Position numbers and translations under genes: made by a program. DNA of 59,784 bases from contig JAFEGK010000005.1 in the NCBI GenBank assembly GCA_018239985.1, forward strand, positions 53,674 to 113,457, read 5' to 3'. Positions 44,217 through 53,048 of the stretch are shown here, piece by piece. The notes beneath the pieces were generated by a model. That model was not told the DNA's origin. It saw only the letters and a list, made by a program, of their open reading frames with translations, and ran no database searches. The DNA is from Verrucomicrobiota bacterium. GTDB lineage: Bacteria; Chlamydiota; Chlamydiia; Chlamydiales; Rhabdochlamydiaceae. The stretch's first letter is position 1. Each line of letters starts with the position of its first letter.

Positions 44217-45308
44217 TTAGAAATCAAATTGCGCTTTGACCGTCAGCCCTTGGTAGTAGAACTCCCTATGGGTCAACCCTAAGGTATAAGTATATGATGT
44301 GATGAAATTGGTCATCATATCGTAGGCGATCAATAAATCGATGTGGTAGTCGCAACCACATAAATAGGTGCCCCATCCGAGCCCAATCCCACCTTCATAG
44401 AAGAGTTGTGTAGTATAGTGAAATCTGGGGTCTTTCTCTACGTTTGAAAGCGGTGGAATATTCCCGAAAGGAGTTGTTATACCGGGGAAATTCGTTGTTC
44501 CATGATAGCGAGTAAATCGGGAATAGGGTGCCCAAATCCCAGCTTTGCCATAGAGGTAGGTCCCAAACCCGATAAGCCCTTTAATCTGCGCAAGAACATA
44601 GGGGCCAATTCCCCAGATACTTGATTTTGTCTTTTGAGTTCCTTGAAGTCCAGTGGTAAGATTATAGGTTAGATCGGAATGGAGAGAAGACCACCACGAT
44701 TTTAATCCAACATCTGCATCGATAATCAATCTTTGAGCTAAATAAAAGGGACGACCAATTGTGGCCTGTAGGTAATCGAGATGAAATCGCAGATCAGATC
44801 TTAGGGAAGAGGCTGGAGAAAAAAAGAGTAGAGCTGGGTCAAATGCCACAAGGAAATCTCGCGGGAGAATAAAGCCATTTGGCGAGGTATTAAAAAAATT
44901 GGACGATTTTGCGTGAAGCCAAGTGTACTCGAGGTTGAAATTCCAGTTGTCAAATTCGGCAAAACCAATTCCAGCGGACACTTTAAAGCCTGGTTTATAG
45001 CCTTGATGGTGAACGAGAACCGTTTGGCGGTTTTCGAGAAAATCTGCAGCGGGCTCCGTTTTGGTTCCAACAGCACATGCGCTATCAGAATTGAGCTCCC
45101 AATAGAGAAACTCTCCCGCTACAGAAATGTCTGTGTTGCAATTGTCAAAAGTGTATTGAGCTGGCCAAAAATATCCGACAGGAACCTGGCAAGACTCAAT
45201 GGGATCTGGCGGAAGCATAGGGCAACAATCTGCAGAATCATTTAGCCCCTCAGAGTAACCTATTATCGGCAGACTTGCTGCCACTAACACCAAAGATTTC
45301 TTCAACAT
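44217..45308 (-). CDS. MOMP-like outer-membrane barrel, type C (cassette 2)
   Basis: 363 residues. Signal peptide (MLKKSLVLVAASLPIIGYS), CCPMLPPDPIESCQVPVGYFWPAQ, VAGEFLYWE, and C-terminal VKAQFDF. TTGGAG before ATG. Closest relative in the window is 24239-25342: same CC..LPPxPxESCQxPVGYF motif and the same late segment GTYLCGCDYHIDLLIAYDFMT-like. Last gene of the cassette in transcription order A-B-C. Confidence 0.85.
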   Translation of the reverse strand: MLKKSLVLVAASLPIIGYSEGLNDSADCCPMLPPDPIESCQVPVGYFWPAQYTFDNCNTDISVAGEFLYWELNSDSACAVGTKTEPAADFLENRQTVLVHHQGYKPGFKVSAGIGFAEFDNWNFNLEYTWLHAKSSNFFNTSPNGFILPRDFLVAFDPALLFFSPASSLRSDLRFHLDYLQATIGRPFYLAQRLIIDADVGLKSWWSSLHSDLTYNLTTGLQGTQKTKSSIWGIGPYVLAQIKGLIGFGTYLYGKAGIWAPYSRFTRYHGTTNFPGITTPFGNIPPLSNVEKDPRFHYTTQLFYEGGIGLGWGTYLCGCDYHIDLLIAYDMMTNFITSYTYTLGLTHREFYYQGLTVKAQFDF

Positions 45309-45330
45309 ATTTGCTCCAAAGTTGCTCTAC

Positions 45331-46452
45331 TTAAAAATCGATCCGTCCACCAATGGCAAAACCATGAACGCTATAATTGGAAAGGTTCATCCCATCAAAG
45401 CCTACAGGGGTTAAAGCGACACTATAATTAAAGATGTGCTGGAAGAGGAAATTGTAGGTGACGTAGAGATCAAGGTGGTAGCGGTCACAGAAAAAATAAT
45501 TGCCCCAACCGATCCCAATTAAACCATTATGAAACGCTTGAAGGTGGGAGGAATGTTCTTTTTGTTCAACAGTGGCGTTGGCAAGAGGAAACAAGGCCTG
45601 AGGAAAGAAGCCTGTAGAAAATGCATGATAGCAGCTGCCATACATTAGAGAGAGGTCGATCTCTAGAAGTGCTTTGAAACGGCAGGGTAAGAGTCCAACT
45701 GCATGAAAGCCCAGCTTTGGGCCTACAGCCCACGTTTTATGGCTAGCTCTTGATACACCATTCGATGTCAAACCAGCATTTACAGGGGGCGGAGGATTTA
45801 GCGCTGTACAAGTGAATTTATACACTTGGCTTGTCCATAATCCCAGGACACCGTAGTTGAGATTCAGAATGATCCTCTGACTAAAATAGACTGGTTTGTG
45901 TATGGATATTATCGCATAGTCAAGATCAAGATGAAGAGAGGAGTCTACACTTTGAAAAAAAAGTCTGGGCTGACCAAATGCTGGGGTTAAGATCAATCCA
46001 GCATTATAGTTAACCACAATGCCTCTCCCATCTTGAGAATTAAAATGGGTGGTCGTATGAGGGTGGTATCTGAGGTAGGTCATCTCTAAAACAGCAGACT
46101 CCAGATTAGCACCTACAGCAACCCGAAAACCTGGTCGGTAGGGGGCCTTTTGGAACTTGTAGTTTAATTCGGAGAGGTCAAAGGCAATTTCCGATCCTGT
46201 GTTCACATAATTGTCGACATTAGAGCTGAAGTAAAGGAATTCCCCCTTAGCAAAGATATCCCAGCTATCACAGGGTGTAATGGTCGCTGGATAGGGATAA
46301 ATCGGATCGATGCAGCAGGAATCAAGGGGATTGCCGACGATAACATGAGTATCGCAGCATTGTAGTCCATTTTCTTGTGCCAACAGGGAAAAAGAGAGCA
46401 TCTGCGCTGCCCCTAACCCGATTAATGATCTTACGATACCCTTTTTTAACAT
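45331..46452 (-). CDS. MOMP-like outer-membrane barrel, type B (cassette 2)
   Basis: 373 residues from the ATG at 46450-46452, chosen because GGGAGAGG lies 4 nt upstream; the longer frame overlaps the type A gene. Signal peptide, CCDTHVIVGNPLDSCCIDP, CDSWDIFAKGEFLYFS, and C-terminal GGRIDF. Counterpart of 23110-24222: both have GxPLDxxCIxPxYxYP before the barrel. 16 nt after the type A stop. Confidence 0.85.
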   Translation of the reverse strand: MLKKGIVRSLIGLGAAQMLSFSLLAQENGLQCCDTHVIVGNPLDSCCIDPIYPYPATITPCDSWDIFAKGEFLYFSSNVDNYVNTGSEIAFDLSELNYKFQKAPYRPGFRVAVGANLESAVLEMTYLRYHPHTTTHFNSQDGRGIVVNYNAGLILTPAFGQPRLFFQSVDSSLHLDLDYAIISIHKPVYFSQRIILNLNYGVLGLWTSQVYKFTCTALNPPPPVNAGLTSNGVSRASHKTWAVGPKLGFHAVGLLPCRFKALLEIDLSLMYGSCYHAFSTGFFPQALFPLANATVEQKEHSSHLQAFHNGLIGIGWGNYFFCDRYHLDLYVTYNFLFQHIFNYSVALTPVGFDGMNLSNYSVHGFAIGGRIDF

Positions 46453-46468
46453 TTCCTCTCCCATAGCG

Positions 46469-47500
46469 TTAAAAATCGAATTGTCCACGTACTGTCAGTC
46501 CCATTAAAACAACCGCTCCGTTGCCAAACATCGGTCCGTTTAAAAAGTCTAATTTCGAAACATCTCCCATGAAATCATAGGTGACAGAAAAGTTCGTATG
46601 ATAACGGTTTTGGCAAAAATAACTGCCCCATCCGATCCCCAATCCTCCCTTAGCGAAAATATCCAAATGTCTGATGTGCATTTTTTGACTAGTGACGGGA
46701 CTAGCTAGAGAAACAGCTGCTGGAGTTGCCCGGAATGTTGCGCTTCTTTGATAAGCATACAAAAGAGCCACATCTGCTTTACCAATTAAGCTAAATCCCC
46801 AGCACATCAGCCAATAACCATCAAACCCTGCATCGACACCAATTGACGTGTATTTCAGTGTCGATGTGGCCCTGTCAGTCAGTCCGGTGAAGCCGGTAAG
46901 TTCTTGAGAGCTTGTCGCACTTCTCCTTAGCCATTTTAAGCCTAGGAAAGGACTCAGAATCACTCTTTGCCCCAGATAATTTGCCCTTTGGACATTAATG
47001 CCAACGACATCGTAGTGATAGCTGATCTTACTCCTGATAAAGTTATACAAAAACTGAAATTGCGGGAGAAAGACGATGGTAGAAGTGATCGAGCCGGGGA
47101 AATCCTCAGAATAGGTCTTTGAGAAGTTGTGGTGATACCAGGTGTAGTCAGCGTTGAATGCCCAATCATCAAAACAGTGAGCAATCATCCCGATTCCGAC
47201 TCTAAATGCTGGACGAAAACCGAGTGTTGGAGAGTGCATGAATTGAGGAGCTGAAGGGGCGTTGAATGGATTAGGAGGAAGGGAGACGGTCACATAAGTT
47301 GCGCTTCGAAAGGGTCTCCAATAGAGAAATTCCCCAAAAGCATACAGATCCCACCCGCAGTTGAGTTGTACACCCGCATATTGAGAATATCCTGCACAGC
47401 CGTCATAGATTGGTTCGTCAGGAGTGTATTCGGGCATGCAACAATCTTCAGCATGTACTAAGACAGAAGCCAGTGTTAGTAGGATGAGTGTCTTTTTCAT
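46469..47500 (-). CDS. MOMP-like outer-membrane barrel, type A (cassette 2)
   Basis: 343 residues, one residue shorter than its partner at 22074-23108 and easily aligned: CCMPEYTPDEP, YSQYAGVQLNCGWDL, GEFLYWRPF, GQRVILSPFLGLKWLRRS, and C-terminal VRGQFDF. GAGGA before ATG; promoter at 47535-47564. First gene of the second A-B-C cassette. Confidence 0.86.
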   Translation of the reverse strand: MKKTLILLTLASVLVHAEDCCMPEYTPDEPIYDGCAGYSQYAGVQLNCGWDLYAFGEFLYWRPFRSATYVTVSLPPNPFNAPSAPQFMHSPTLGFRPAFRVGIGMIAHCFDDWAFNADYTWYHHNFSKTYSEDFPGSITSTIVFLPQFQFLYNFIRSKISYHYDVVGINVQRANYLGQRVILSPFLGLKWLRRSATSSQELTGFTGLTDRATSTLKYTSIGVDAGFDGYWLMCWGFSLIGKADVALLYAYQRSATFRATPAAVSLASPVTSQKMHIRHLDIFAKGGLGIGWGSYFCQNRYHTNFSVTYDFMGDVSKLDFLNGPMFGNGAVVLMGLTVRGQFDF

Positions 47501-47534
47501 AGTCTATCCTCAAATGGAAAAAAATTAGCATGAC

Positions 47535-47564
47535 TATCTAGTAGTTGACGATTATTTGCAACAA
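47535..47564 (-). promoter_or_regulatory. Promoter for MOMP cassette 2
   Basis: On the minus strand TTGTTG (47559-47564), 18-nt spacer, TAGATA (47535-47540), in the 108-nt gap between the divergent MOMP and PPi-PFK genes. Confidence 0.4.
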
Positions 47565-47608
47565 TTTTGTATCTCCGATATCCTGAAGACTTTTGGAGGA
47601 CTTCCATT

Positions 47609-49207
47609 ATGAATCGTCAAATGAGCCGGTTGCAGAAACTACGCGCAGAATATAGGCCAGGACTTCCTAAAATCTTGCGCAACTTACATCACGTCCGCTT
47701 TGAAAAAGGGGGGCCAACTTCATCTGTCGCTGATCAAGAGGATATCCGAAAAGAATTCCCGCAAACATTTGGTCGCCCCATTTTAAATGGCAAAGAGGGA
47801 GAGGTGAGAAAGTGCTCTGCATTGAAAGTGGGCGTCGTCTTTTCGGGCGGGCAGGCGGCTGGGGGGCATAATGTCATTTCCGGACTCTTTGACGCGTTAA
47901 AGATTCTCAATCCAGAAAGCAGTCTGATGGGCTTTTTGGGAGGGCCTAGCGGGATTGTCGAGAATCGGACTATCGAGATTACTCAAGAGGTGATCGCTCC
48001 CTATCGGAATCAAGGGGGATTTGATCTCATCGGCTCTGGTCGCACAAAAATTGAGACCGAGGAGCAACTTGCGGCATCACTCAAAACAGCACAAGCGCAT
48101 GCGCTCGATGGACTTGTAGTTGTCGGAGGGGATGATTCCAATACGAATGCGGCGATTTTGGCAGAGTTTTTCTTGAAGCATGGGTGCAAAACCGCTGTGA
48201 TCGGTGTGCCGAAAACCATCGACGGAGATCTGAAAAATGACTATATCCCGATTTCTTTTGGCTTTGACACAGCTGCAAAGACCTATTCCGAAATGATTGG
48301 CAATATCGAAAGAGACGCTCTATCGGCCAAAAAGTATTATCATTTCATCAAGCTGATGGGGCGATCTGCATCCCACATTACCCTTGAATGTGCGCTCGCG
48401 TCTCACCCGAACGTCGCGCTCATTGGAGAAGAAGTTGCCGCAAAGAAAATGACATTGGCCGAAGTGACAAAAGAACTTACCGATGTGATCGAAAAACGGG
48501 CGAAAAAAGGGAAGAACTACGGGGTGATTTTGGTGCCGGAAGGGTTGATCGAATTTATCCCAGAGGTCAAAACCCTTATCGCAGAATTAAATAACTTGGT
48601 GGCAAAAGGGGAAGATGAACATAAGTTAACTGGCGAGGCAAAAAGTTGCTTTCAGTCCCTTCCAGAAGAGATTCAAAAGCAACTCCTCCTCGATCGAGAT
48701 CCCCACGGCAATGTGCAGGTATCCCAGATTGAGACAGAAAAGATGCTCATCAGTGCCGTGAAAAAAGAGCTTGCGCTAAGAGGCTCGAAAGCGAAATTTT
48801 CGGCCCTCAGCCACTTTTTTGGGTACGAGGGGAGAGCTGGCTTTCCATCAAATTTCGATACCCGGTATTGCTATGCTTTAGGCCATACCGCTGCGCTACT
48901 TGTCGAGGAGAAGATGACCGGGTATATCACTTGCGTAGGAGATCTTCACCGACCGATCGAGAATTGGACGATCGCTGGGTTACCTCTGACCATGTTGATG
49001 AACATGGAAATGAGGAAAGGGAAGAAGAAGCCGGTCATTCAAAAAGCGCTGGTTAACCTTAAGGGTAAGGCATTTGAATTTTTTAGACAGAATCGGGCCG
49101 GGTGGGCCTTAGAGGATGCCTATCGCTATCCTGGTCCAATTCAGTACTTTGGAGAGACAGATTTAGTCGATATAGTTCCAATTTCAATGCAATTAGAATT
49201 GTCATAA
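47609..49207 (+). CDS. pfp: Pyrophosphate-dependent 6-phosphofructokinase (long form)
   Basis: 532 residues from ATG 47609 with GGAGGA upstream; the longer frame has no support. VVVGGDDSNTNA (second Asp after GGD) and PKTIDGDLKN (Lys) are the residues that mark PPi rather than ATP use; KLMGRSASHI and GYEGRAG follow. Converts fructose-6-phosphate using PPi, reversibly. The long form is related to the plant beta-subunit group and is the usual one in chlamydiae. Confidence 0.93.
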   Translation: MNRQMSRLQKLRAEYRPGLPKILRNLHHVRFEKGGPTSSVADQEDIRKEFPQTFGRPILNGKEGEVRKCSALKVGVVFSGGQAAGGHNVISGLFDALKILNPESSLMGFLGGPSGIVENRTIEITQEVIAPYRNQGGFDLIGSGRTKIETEEQLAASLKTAQAHALDGLVVVGGDDSNTNAAILAEFFLKHGCKTAVIGVPKTIDGDLKNDYIPISFGFDTAAKTYSEMIGNIERDALSAKKYYHFIKLMGRSASHITLECALASHPNVALIGEEVAAKKMTLAEVTKELTDVIEKRAKKGKNYGVILVPEGLIEFIPEVKTLIAELNNLVAKGEDEHKLTGEAKSCFQSLPEEIQKQLLLDRDPHGNVQVSQIETEKMLISAVKKELALRGSKAKFSALSHFFGYEGRAGFPSNFDTRYCYALGHTAALLVEEKMTGYITCVGDLHRPIENWTIAGLPLTMLMNMEMRKGKKKPVIQKALVNLKGKAFEFFRQNRAGWALEDAYRYPGPIQYFGETDLVDIVPISMQLELS

Positions 49208-49247
49208 TTTCATTTCTAATAATTCCAATTAATGTTAATAATAAAAT

Positions 49248-50219
49248 ATGGAATTAAATAAATCGAGAAAGGTTGCTGGGCGTTATATTAACCCCCACAT
49301 CGGCAACATTCGGCGTAAGACCAAAGATTTCCTGCTATGGTCGCTTGGATTTTTTCGCGATCATCCGTTCGAACTGGTGCCCGAAGGGTTTACTTATCCC
49401 ATTCCCCATCGAGAGCATGATCCTAATCAGCCCTGGGCCATGTGGATTGGTCACAGCACCTATTTGATCTCCATTGGCGGTGTCCATTTGCTCACCGATC
49501 CGATTTGGAGTAAACGGTGTTCCCCAGTACCCTTTTTCGGCCCTAAGAGGAAAACAGCGCCACCGCTGAAGATCAGTCAACTCCCCAAGATCGATTATGT
49601 CTTAATTAGCCACGATCACTATGATCACCTCGATCGACGGACCGTCGAGCGGTTGCGTCGCCGCTTTCCCCATATCTTGTGGATTGTGCCAAAGGGGGTG
49701 AAGAAGTGGTTTGAGAAACGGGGGATCAAGCAAGTTGTCGAACTTGACTGGTGGGAAGAGGCCTATATTGAGGGGGCTTTCAAGGTTTCGGCAGTCCCGA
49801 CGCAACATTTTTCTGGAAGAACGACCCCCCACGCGAATCGTACCTTATGGCTTGGATATGTTTTCGAAGAGCTTAACACCAAAAAAACGTTCTATTTCGT
49901 GGGAGACACAGGATATAACCCCTATGATTTCAAGGCGATCGGAGCGAGATTTCCCAAAATCGATTTGAGTTTGATTCCGATTGGGGCCTATTCTCCGCGC
50001 CAATTCATGTCGACGGTCCATATCGAACCGAAAGATGCGGTCCATATCCACAAAGATGTGGGGTCAAAATTCAGTTTGGGGATGCATTGGAAGACCTTCC
50101 GCCTTTCGGAAGAGCCCCAAGAGCAGCCTCCCTATGACCTGCTCAAAGCTCTTAAGGCCCAAAACATCGATCCAAAGACTTTTTTAGCCCCGGACCCCGG
50201 GATAAAAATCAATTGGTAG
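49248..50219 (+). CDS. MBL-fold hydrolase of the NAPE-PLD/UlaG-like group
   Basis: 323 residues. Metallo-beta-lactamase fold: WIGHSTYLISIGGVHLLTDPIWSKRCSP, the two-zinc motif SHDHYDHLDRRT at about 123, PTQHFSGRT, FVGDTGYN and LSLIPIGAYSPR. The whole pattern matches NAPE-hydrolysing phospholipase D-like proteins; E. coli relatives act on other substrates, so the reaction is open. No signal peptide. The next gene begins 15 nt later. Confidence 0.88.
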   Translation: MELNKSRKVAGRYINPHIGNIRRKTKDFLLWSLGFFRDHPFELVPEGFTYPIPHREHDPNQPWAMWIGHSTYLISIGGVHLLTDPIWSKRCSPVPFFGPKRKTAPPLKISQLPKIDYVLISHDHYDHLDRRTVERLRRRFPHILWIVPKGVKKWFEKRGIKQVVELDWWEEAYIEGAFKVSAVPTQHFSGRTTPHANRTLWLGYVFEELNTKKTFYFVGDTGYNPYDFKAIGARFPKIDLSLIPIGAYSPRQFMSTVHIEPKDAVHIHKDVGSKFSLGMHWKTFRLSEEPQEQPPYDLLKALKAQNIDPKTFLAPDPGIKINW

Positions 50220-50234
50220 CCTATAATAGAGAGG

Positions 50235-50843
50235 ATGTACCTCTTTTTCAAAGTCAAAATTTATGAGTGGCTCGAGCAGCGCCGTGTCGCGAAAGTATTT
50301 TATCATAACGACCGGTTTAAAGAGCGGGATTTGGCCTTGCTCTGCGAATATCGGAGCAAAAACCCTTATCAAATCAGCAAAGAGTTTCTGAAAACTCACT
50401 GCTATGGAGAGACCCCACTAACCAGCGTGGCCCACATCGTGAAAGAATGTGGCCTGAGCTCTGCAGATACCCTGATCGAAATGGGAGCTGGAAGAGGCAG
50501 GGCCTCGCTATTTTTAGCCGAATACGTAGGATGCCGGGTGATTGCGTACGAGCAAATTCCCGCTTTTGTCGAAAAATTTCCCTCATCGCCGAATATAAAA
50601 ATCCTATCACAGGATATGTTTTCGGGTGATTTCTCTAAAGGAACTGCTATCTATCTCTATGGGACAATGCTCACAGACCAAGAAATCCAAAAACTCTGCA
50701 CCCTATTCCCTCCTAAGGTCAAAATTATTACTGTCAGTTATCCACTCAGCGATTATAGTGACCACTATGTGGTTAAGAAAGTCTTCACGGTCAAGTTTCC
50801 GTGGGGAAAAACAGAGGGGTATTGGAATGAGCGAACTAGCTAA
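50235..50843 (+). CDS. SAM-dependent methyltransferase-like protein
   Basis: 202 residues. A class I methyltransferase core: motif I LIEMGAGRGRASLFLAEYVG at about 78-97, VIAYEQIPAFVEKF (acidic residue after beta2), ILSQDMFSGDF and IYLYGTMLTDQEI (motif IV). Substrate unknown; the positively charged N-terminus (WLEQRRVAKVFYHNDRFKERD) may be a substrate or membrane contact. Ends 17 nt inside the next gene. Confidence 0.7.
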   Translation: MYLFFKVKIYEWLEQRRVAKVFYHNDRFKERDLALLCEYRSKNPYQISKEFLKTHCYGETPLTSVAHIVKECGLSSADTLIEMGAGRGRASLFLAEYVGCRVIAYEQIPAFVEKFPSSPNIKILSQDMFSGDFSKGTAIYLYGTMLTDQEIQKLCTLFPPKVKIITVSYPLSDYSDHYVVKKVFTVKFPWGKTEGYWNERTS

Positions 50844-51171
50844 GAAAAAATGTGTTCCTTGCACAGTGGGCACGCCTCCACTGAAAGGGAAAGAGTTGCA
50901 AGCTTTTTTCAATGAGCTCGAAGAGGGATGGAGGCTTATTGAAGAGTCAAGGTTGGAGAAGAGCTATAAATTCAAAGATTTTAAAGGTGCGCTAGCCTTT
51001 GTCAACGACTTAGGCAAAATTGCCGAGGAGCAAGGACACCATCCTGATATCGAGCTTTCTTGGGGCAAAGTCAAAGTAGTCCTCTGGACTCACAAAATCC
51101 ACGGTCTTTCTGAAAGTGACTTTGTAATGGCGGCCAAATGCGATGTTGCCTTTACGTCAAGAGTTAAATAA
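50827..51171 (+). CDS. phhB: 4a-hydroxytetrahydrobiopterin dehydratase
   Basis: 114 residues from ATG 50827 (the longer frame is in another gene). The family signature AEEQGHHPDIELSWGKVKVVLWTHKIHGLSESDF holds the catalytic His71-His72 and His89. Dehydrates 4a-carbinolamine pterin, as needed with aromatic amino acid hydroxylases, and is also found in bacteria without them, where it may act on molybdopterin or folate-like compounds. Convergent with and overlapping the Nudix gene by 8 nt. Confidence 0.93.
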   Translation: MSELAKKKCVPCTVGTPPLKGKELQAFFNELEEGWRLIEESRLEKSYKFKDFKGALAFVNDLGKIAEEQGHHPDIELSWGKVKVVLWTHKIHGLSESDFVMAAKCDVAFTSRVK

Positions 51172-51967
51172 GCTTGTGCCAGATGGCCTGGAGCAGGGCA
51201 TAGGAAAGATAGCCATCGCGGCAATAGACTTTTGTTTTGACCCCTTTGATATCGATGATGATGTACCCCTTAAGGAAGGCTTCGCGGATTTCATCGAGTG
51301 ATAAGTCGATATTGAGCGCGATTGCCTCACTTTGATCCTGGTGCCGCTCTTTTCTCTCCTGAATTTTGCCATAAAAAACCGGAATTGTCGCCGACAAAAT
51401 GCCGGTATCAGGTGTAAAATTTCCAAGCAGAATGAATTCTTTTGCTACACATCCTGTTTCCTCTTTTAATTCCCTTGCTGCAGATTCTTGAATGCTCTCT
51501 TTATCTTTGCATCCTCCCCGTGGAAGTTCCATTTCCCAAGTACGTGTCGCATGGCGAAAGTTGATGTTAAGAACAATTTTTTTGTTTTCTAGAACAGGGA
51601 GTACGACTACTCCGCATACGCCATTGAGTCCTCCCTTCCAAATGATCCGATCGTAGACTCCCGGAATTCCCCCGGGAAAGGTGACTGCATCACGGACCCA
51701 AATCAGATAATGATCTTCGGCAATAATCCCCACACGGCTATATTTTTCCGCATTGGCTTTGGAATAGCCCATTCGAACATAACGTTGACAGCATTGCTTT
51801 TCGATCAGTTTGATTTCCTCTGGAGAGGTGGCGATTTCAATTTCTCCTTGCTTCCAGCTTCCATGCCGGCCAAGGGTTTCTGTAAATTGATGGAGTATTT
51901 TATTATAATCAGCATCTGCAAAAAGGAAAGAAGAGAGTATAAGAAAAAGAGCGAGTGCCTTCATCAT
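51164..51967 (-). CDS. Exported Nudix hydrolase
   Basis: 267 residues. The Nudix box GGCKDKESIQESAARELKEETGCV (151-174) is complete with both catalytic Glu of REL.EE. Unusually, the protein starts with a signal peptide (MMKALALFLILSSFLFADAD) and so is probably secreted or periplasmic, while most Nudix enzymes are cytosolic. The 100 residues before the box (WKQGEIEIATSPEEI...) form an extra domain. Substrate may be a sugar- or nucleotide-diphosphate outside the cytoplasm. Divergent from the aldo/keto reductase. Confidence 0.85.
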   Translation of the reverse strand: MMKALALFLILSSFLFADADYNKILHQFTETLGRHGSWKQGEIEIATSPEEIKLIEKQCCQRYVRMGYSKANAEKYSRVGIIAEDHYLIWVRDAVTFPGGIPGVYDRIIWKGGLNGVCGVVVLPVLENKKIVLNINFRHATRTWEMELPRGGCKDKESIQESAARELKEETGCVAKEFILLGNFTPDTGILSATIPVFYGKIQERKERHQDQSEAIALNIDLSLDEIREAFLKGYIIIDIKGVKTKVYCRDGYLSYALLQAIWHKLI

Positions 51968-51999
51968 ATGGAGACATTTTGCATAAGAGGGGACTTAAG

Positions 52000-52794
52000 A
52001 TGCAAGAGGAAATACCATTAATCGGATTAGGAACCTATTTACTTCAAGGGAAAGAGTGCCGTAAAGCAGTCGAAATGGCCCTCGAGGTTGGATACCGGCA
52101 TTTTGACACTGCTCTTGCCTACGAAAACCAGGAAGAAATTGGCAAAGCCATTAAGCGATTTGATCGGGAAGAACTTTTTATCACATCTAAATTTTTTCTC
52201 GATCGTCTCACTCATAAAGAGGGCTCAGTTGAGGAGATCTGTAACCAAGTGTTGAAGCAACTCAAGATCGATTATATCGATTTGCTCCTGATCCACTGGC
52301 CCGATCGGAGCTATCCGATGGAAGAAATTTTTGCCCAGCTTTGGAAAGAGGTCGAAAAAGGGAAAATCCGCTTCCCTGGGGTCTCCAACTTTACCGAGCA
52401 CCATTTGCAAAATCTCTACGATGTAGGTCTCAAAGTTCCCTATAATCAGATTGAGCTTCATCCCTATTTAACGCAGAAGAAACTCCTCAATTTTTGCGAT
52501 TTAAATAGGACTCGGGTCGTGGCCTATCGCTCCTTTGGAAAAGGGGCCCTGCTGAAAGACCCGACCCTGCAGGCAATTGGGAGCAAGCACGGCAAGACGG
52601 CGGGTCAGGTGATTTTACGTTGGCTGATCCAGCAGAACATTCCGGTAATCCCTAAGGGGACATCGGAAGAGCATCTTCGAGAAAATTTCAATGTCTTTGA
52701 TTTTAAGTTAGATGCATCTGAAATACTCACAATTGATCAGCTCGATCGAGATCTCCGTTATTGCGATACTAATTGGAGCGATTTTAATTATTAA
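52000..52794 (+). CDS. Aldo/keto reductase
   Basis: 264 residues from ATG 52000 (GAGGGG upstream). Catalytic tetrad: Asp36 (HFDTALAYEN), Tyr41, Lys64 (FITSKFF), His99 (DLLLIHWPD). IPVIPKGTSEEHLRENFNVFDF is the NADPH-binding end. Reduces aldehydes or ketones with NADPH; it groups with 2,5-diketogluconate reductase-like enzymes. Followed by the candidate RNA at 52874. Confidence 0.93.
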   Translation: MQEEIPLIGLGTYLLQGKECRKAVEMALEVGYRHFDTALAYENQEEIGKAIKRFDREELFITSKFFLDRLTHKEGSVEEICNQVLKQLKIDYIDLLLIHWPDRSYPMEEIFAQLWKEVEKGKIRFPGVSNFTEHHLQNLYDVGLKVPYNQIELHPYLTQKKLLNFCDLNRTRVVAYRSFGKGALLKDPTLQAIGSKHGKTAGQVILRWLIQQNIPVIPKGTSEEHLRENFNVFDFKLDASEILTIDQLDRDLRYCDTNWSDFNY

Positions 52795-52873
52795 ATAATT
52801 AAAAATAATTAGATTAAATTCGGGTTTCAAATTAATTGTTACGAATAATATTTTCTGTGTTATTATGAAGTTA

Positions 52874-53015
52874 TAAGAATGCTTCGTCTAAACCGAGTTT
52901 ATCTCGCTTTAGATAACTCAAGGTACCATTGCCTCTAATAGAGGTAGAAGATAGTAGGTCGTGTGTCATTCACAGCCTATCGTCAAACTGGCTTGAGCAA
53001 CGGAAGCATCTCTTA
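52874..53015 (+). ncRNA. Candidate structured small RNA (6S-like?)
   Basis: In the 254-nt gap between the reductase and rarA. Ends pair: taaga+atgcttcgt (52874-52887) with acggaagcat+c+tctta (53000-53015), 14 bp with two bulges; the stem can continue (ctaaaccgagttta against caaactggcttgag). Inside are hairpins gagt(t)tatct/agataactc at about 52894-52919, cctct/agagg at 52933-52945, and gatag..agg/cct..atc at about 52950-52981. A possible promoter is TTGTTA (52836-52841) with TGTTAT or TATTAT about 16-19 nt later. Size, rod-like pairing and a rarA neighbour are as in some bacterial 6S RNAs (as I recall for Bacillus); sequence motifs of SRP RNA, tmRNA or RNase P are absent. Orientation and identity are inference. 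Confidence 0.45.
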
Positions 53016-53048
53016 GCCTTCTCATCCCTTCTTCGGTAGATGTATCGA

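Noticed and set aside
52874-53015. SRP RNA, tmRNA or RNase P RNA for the rarA-adjacent RNA
   Set aside because: No GGAAG-loop domain of SRP, no tRNA-like end with tag ORF, no RNase P core sequence; size too small for the last two.
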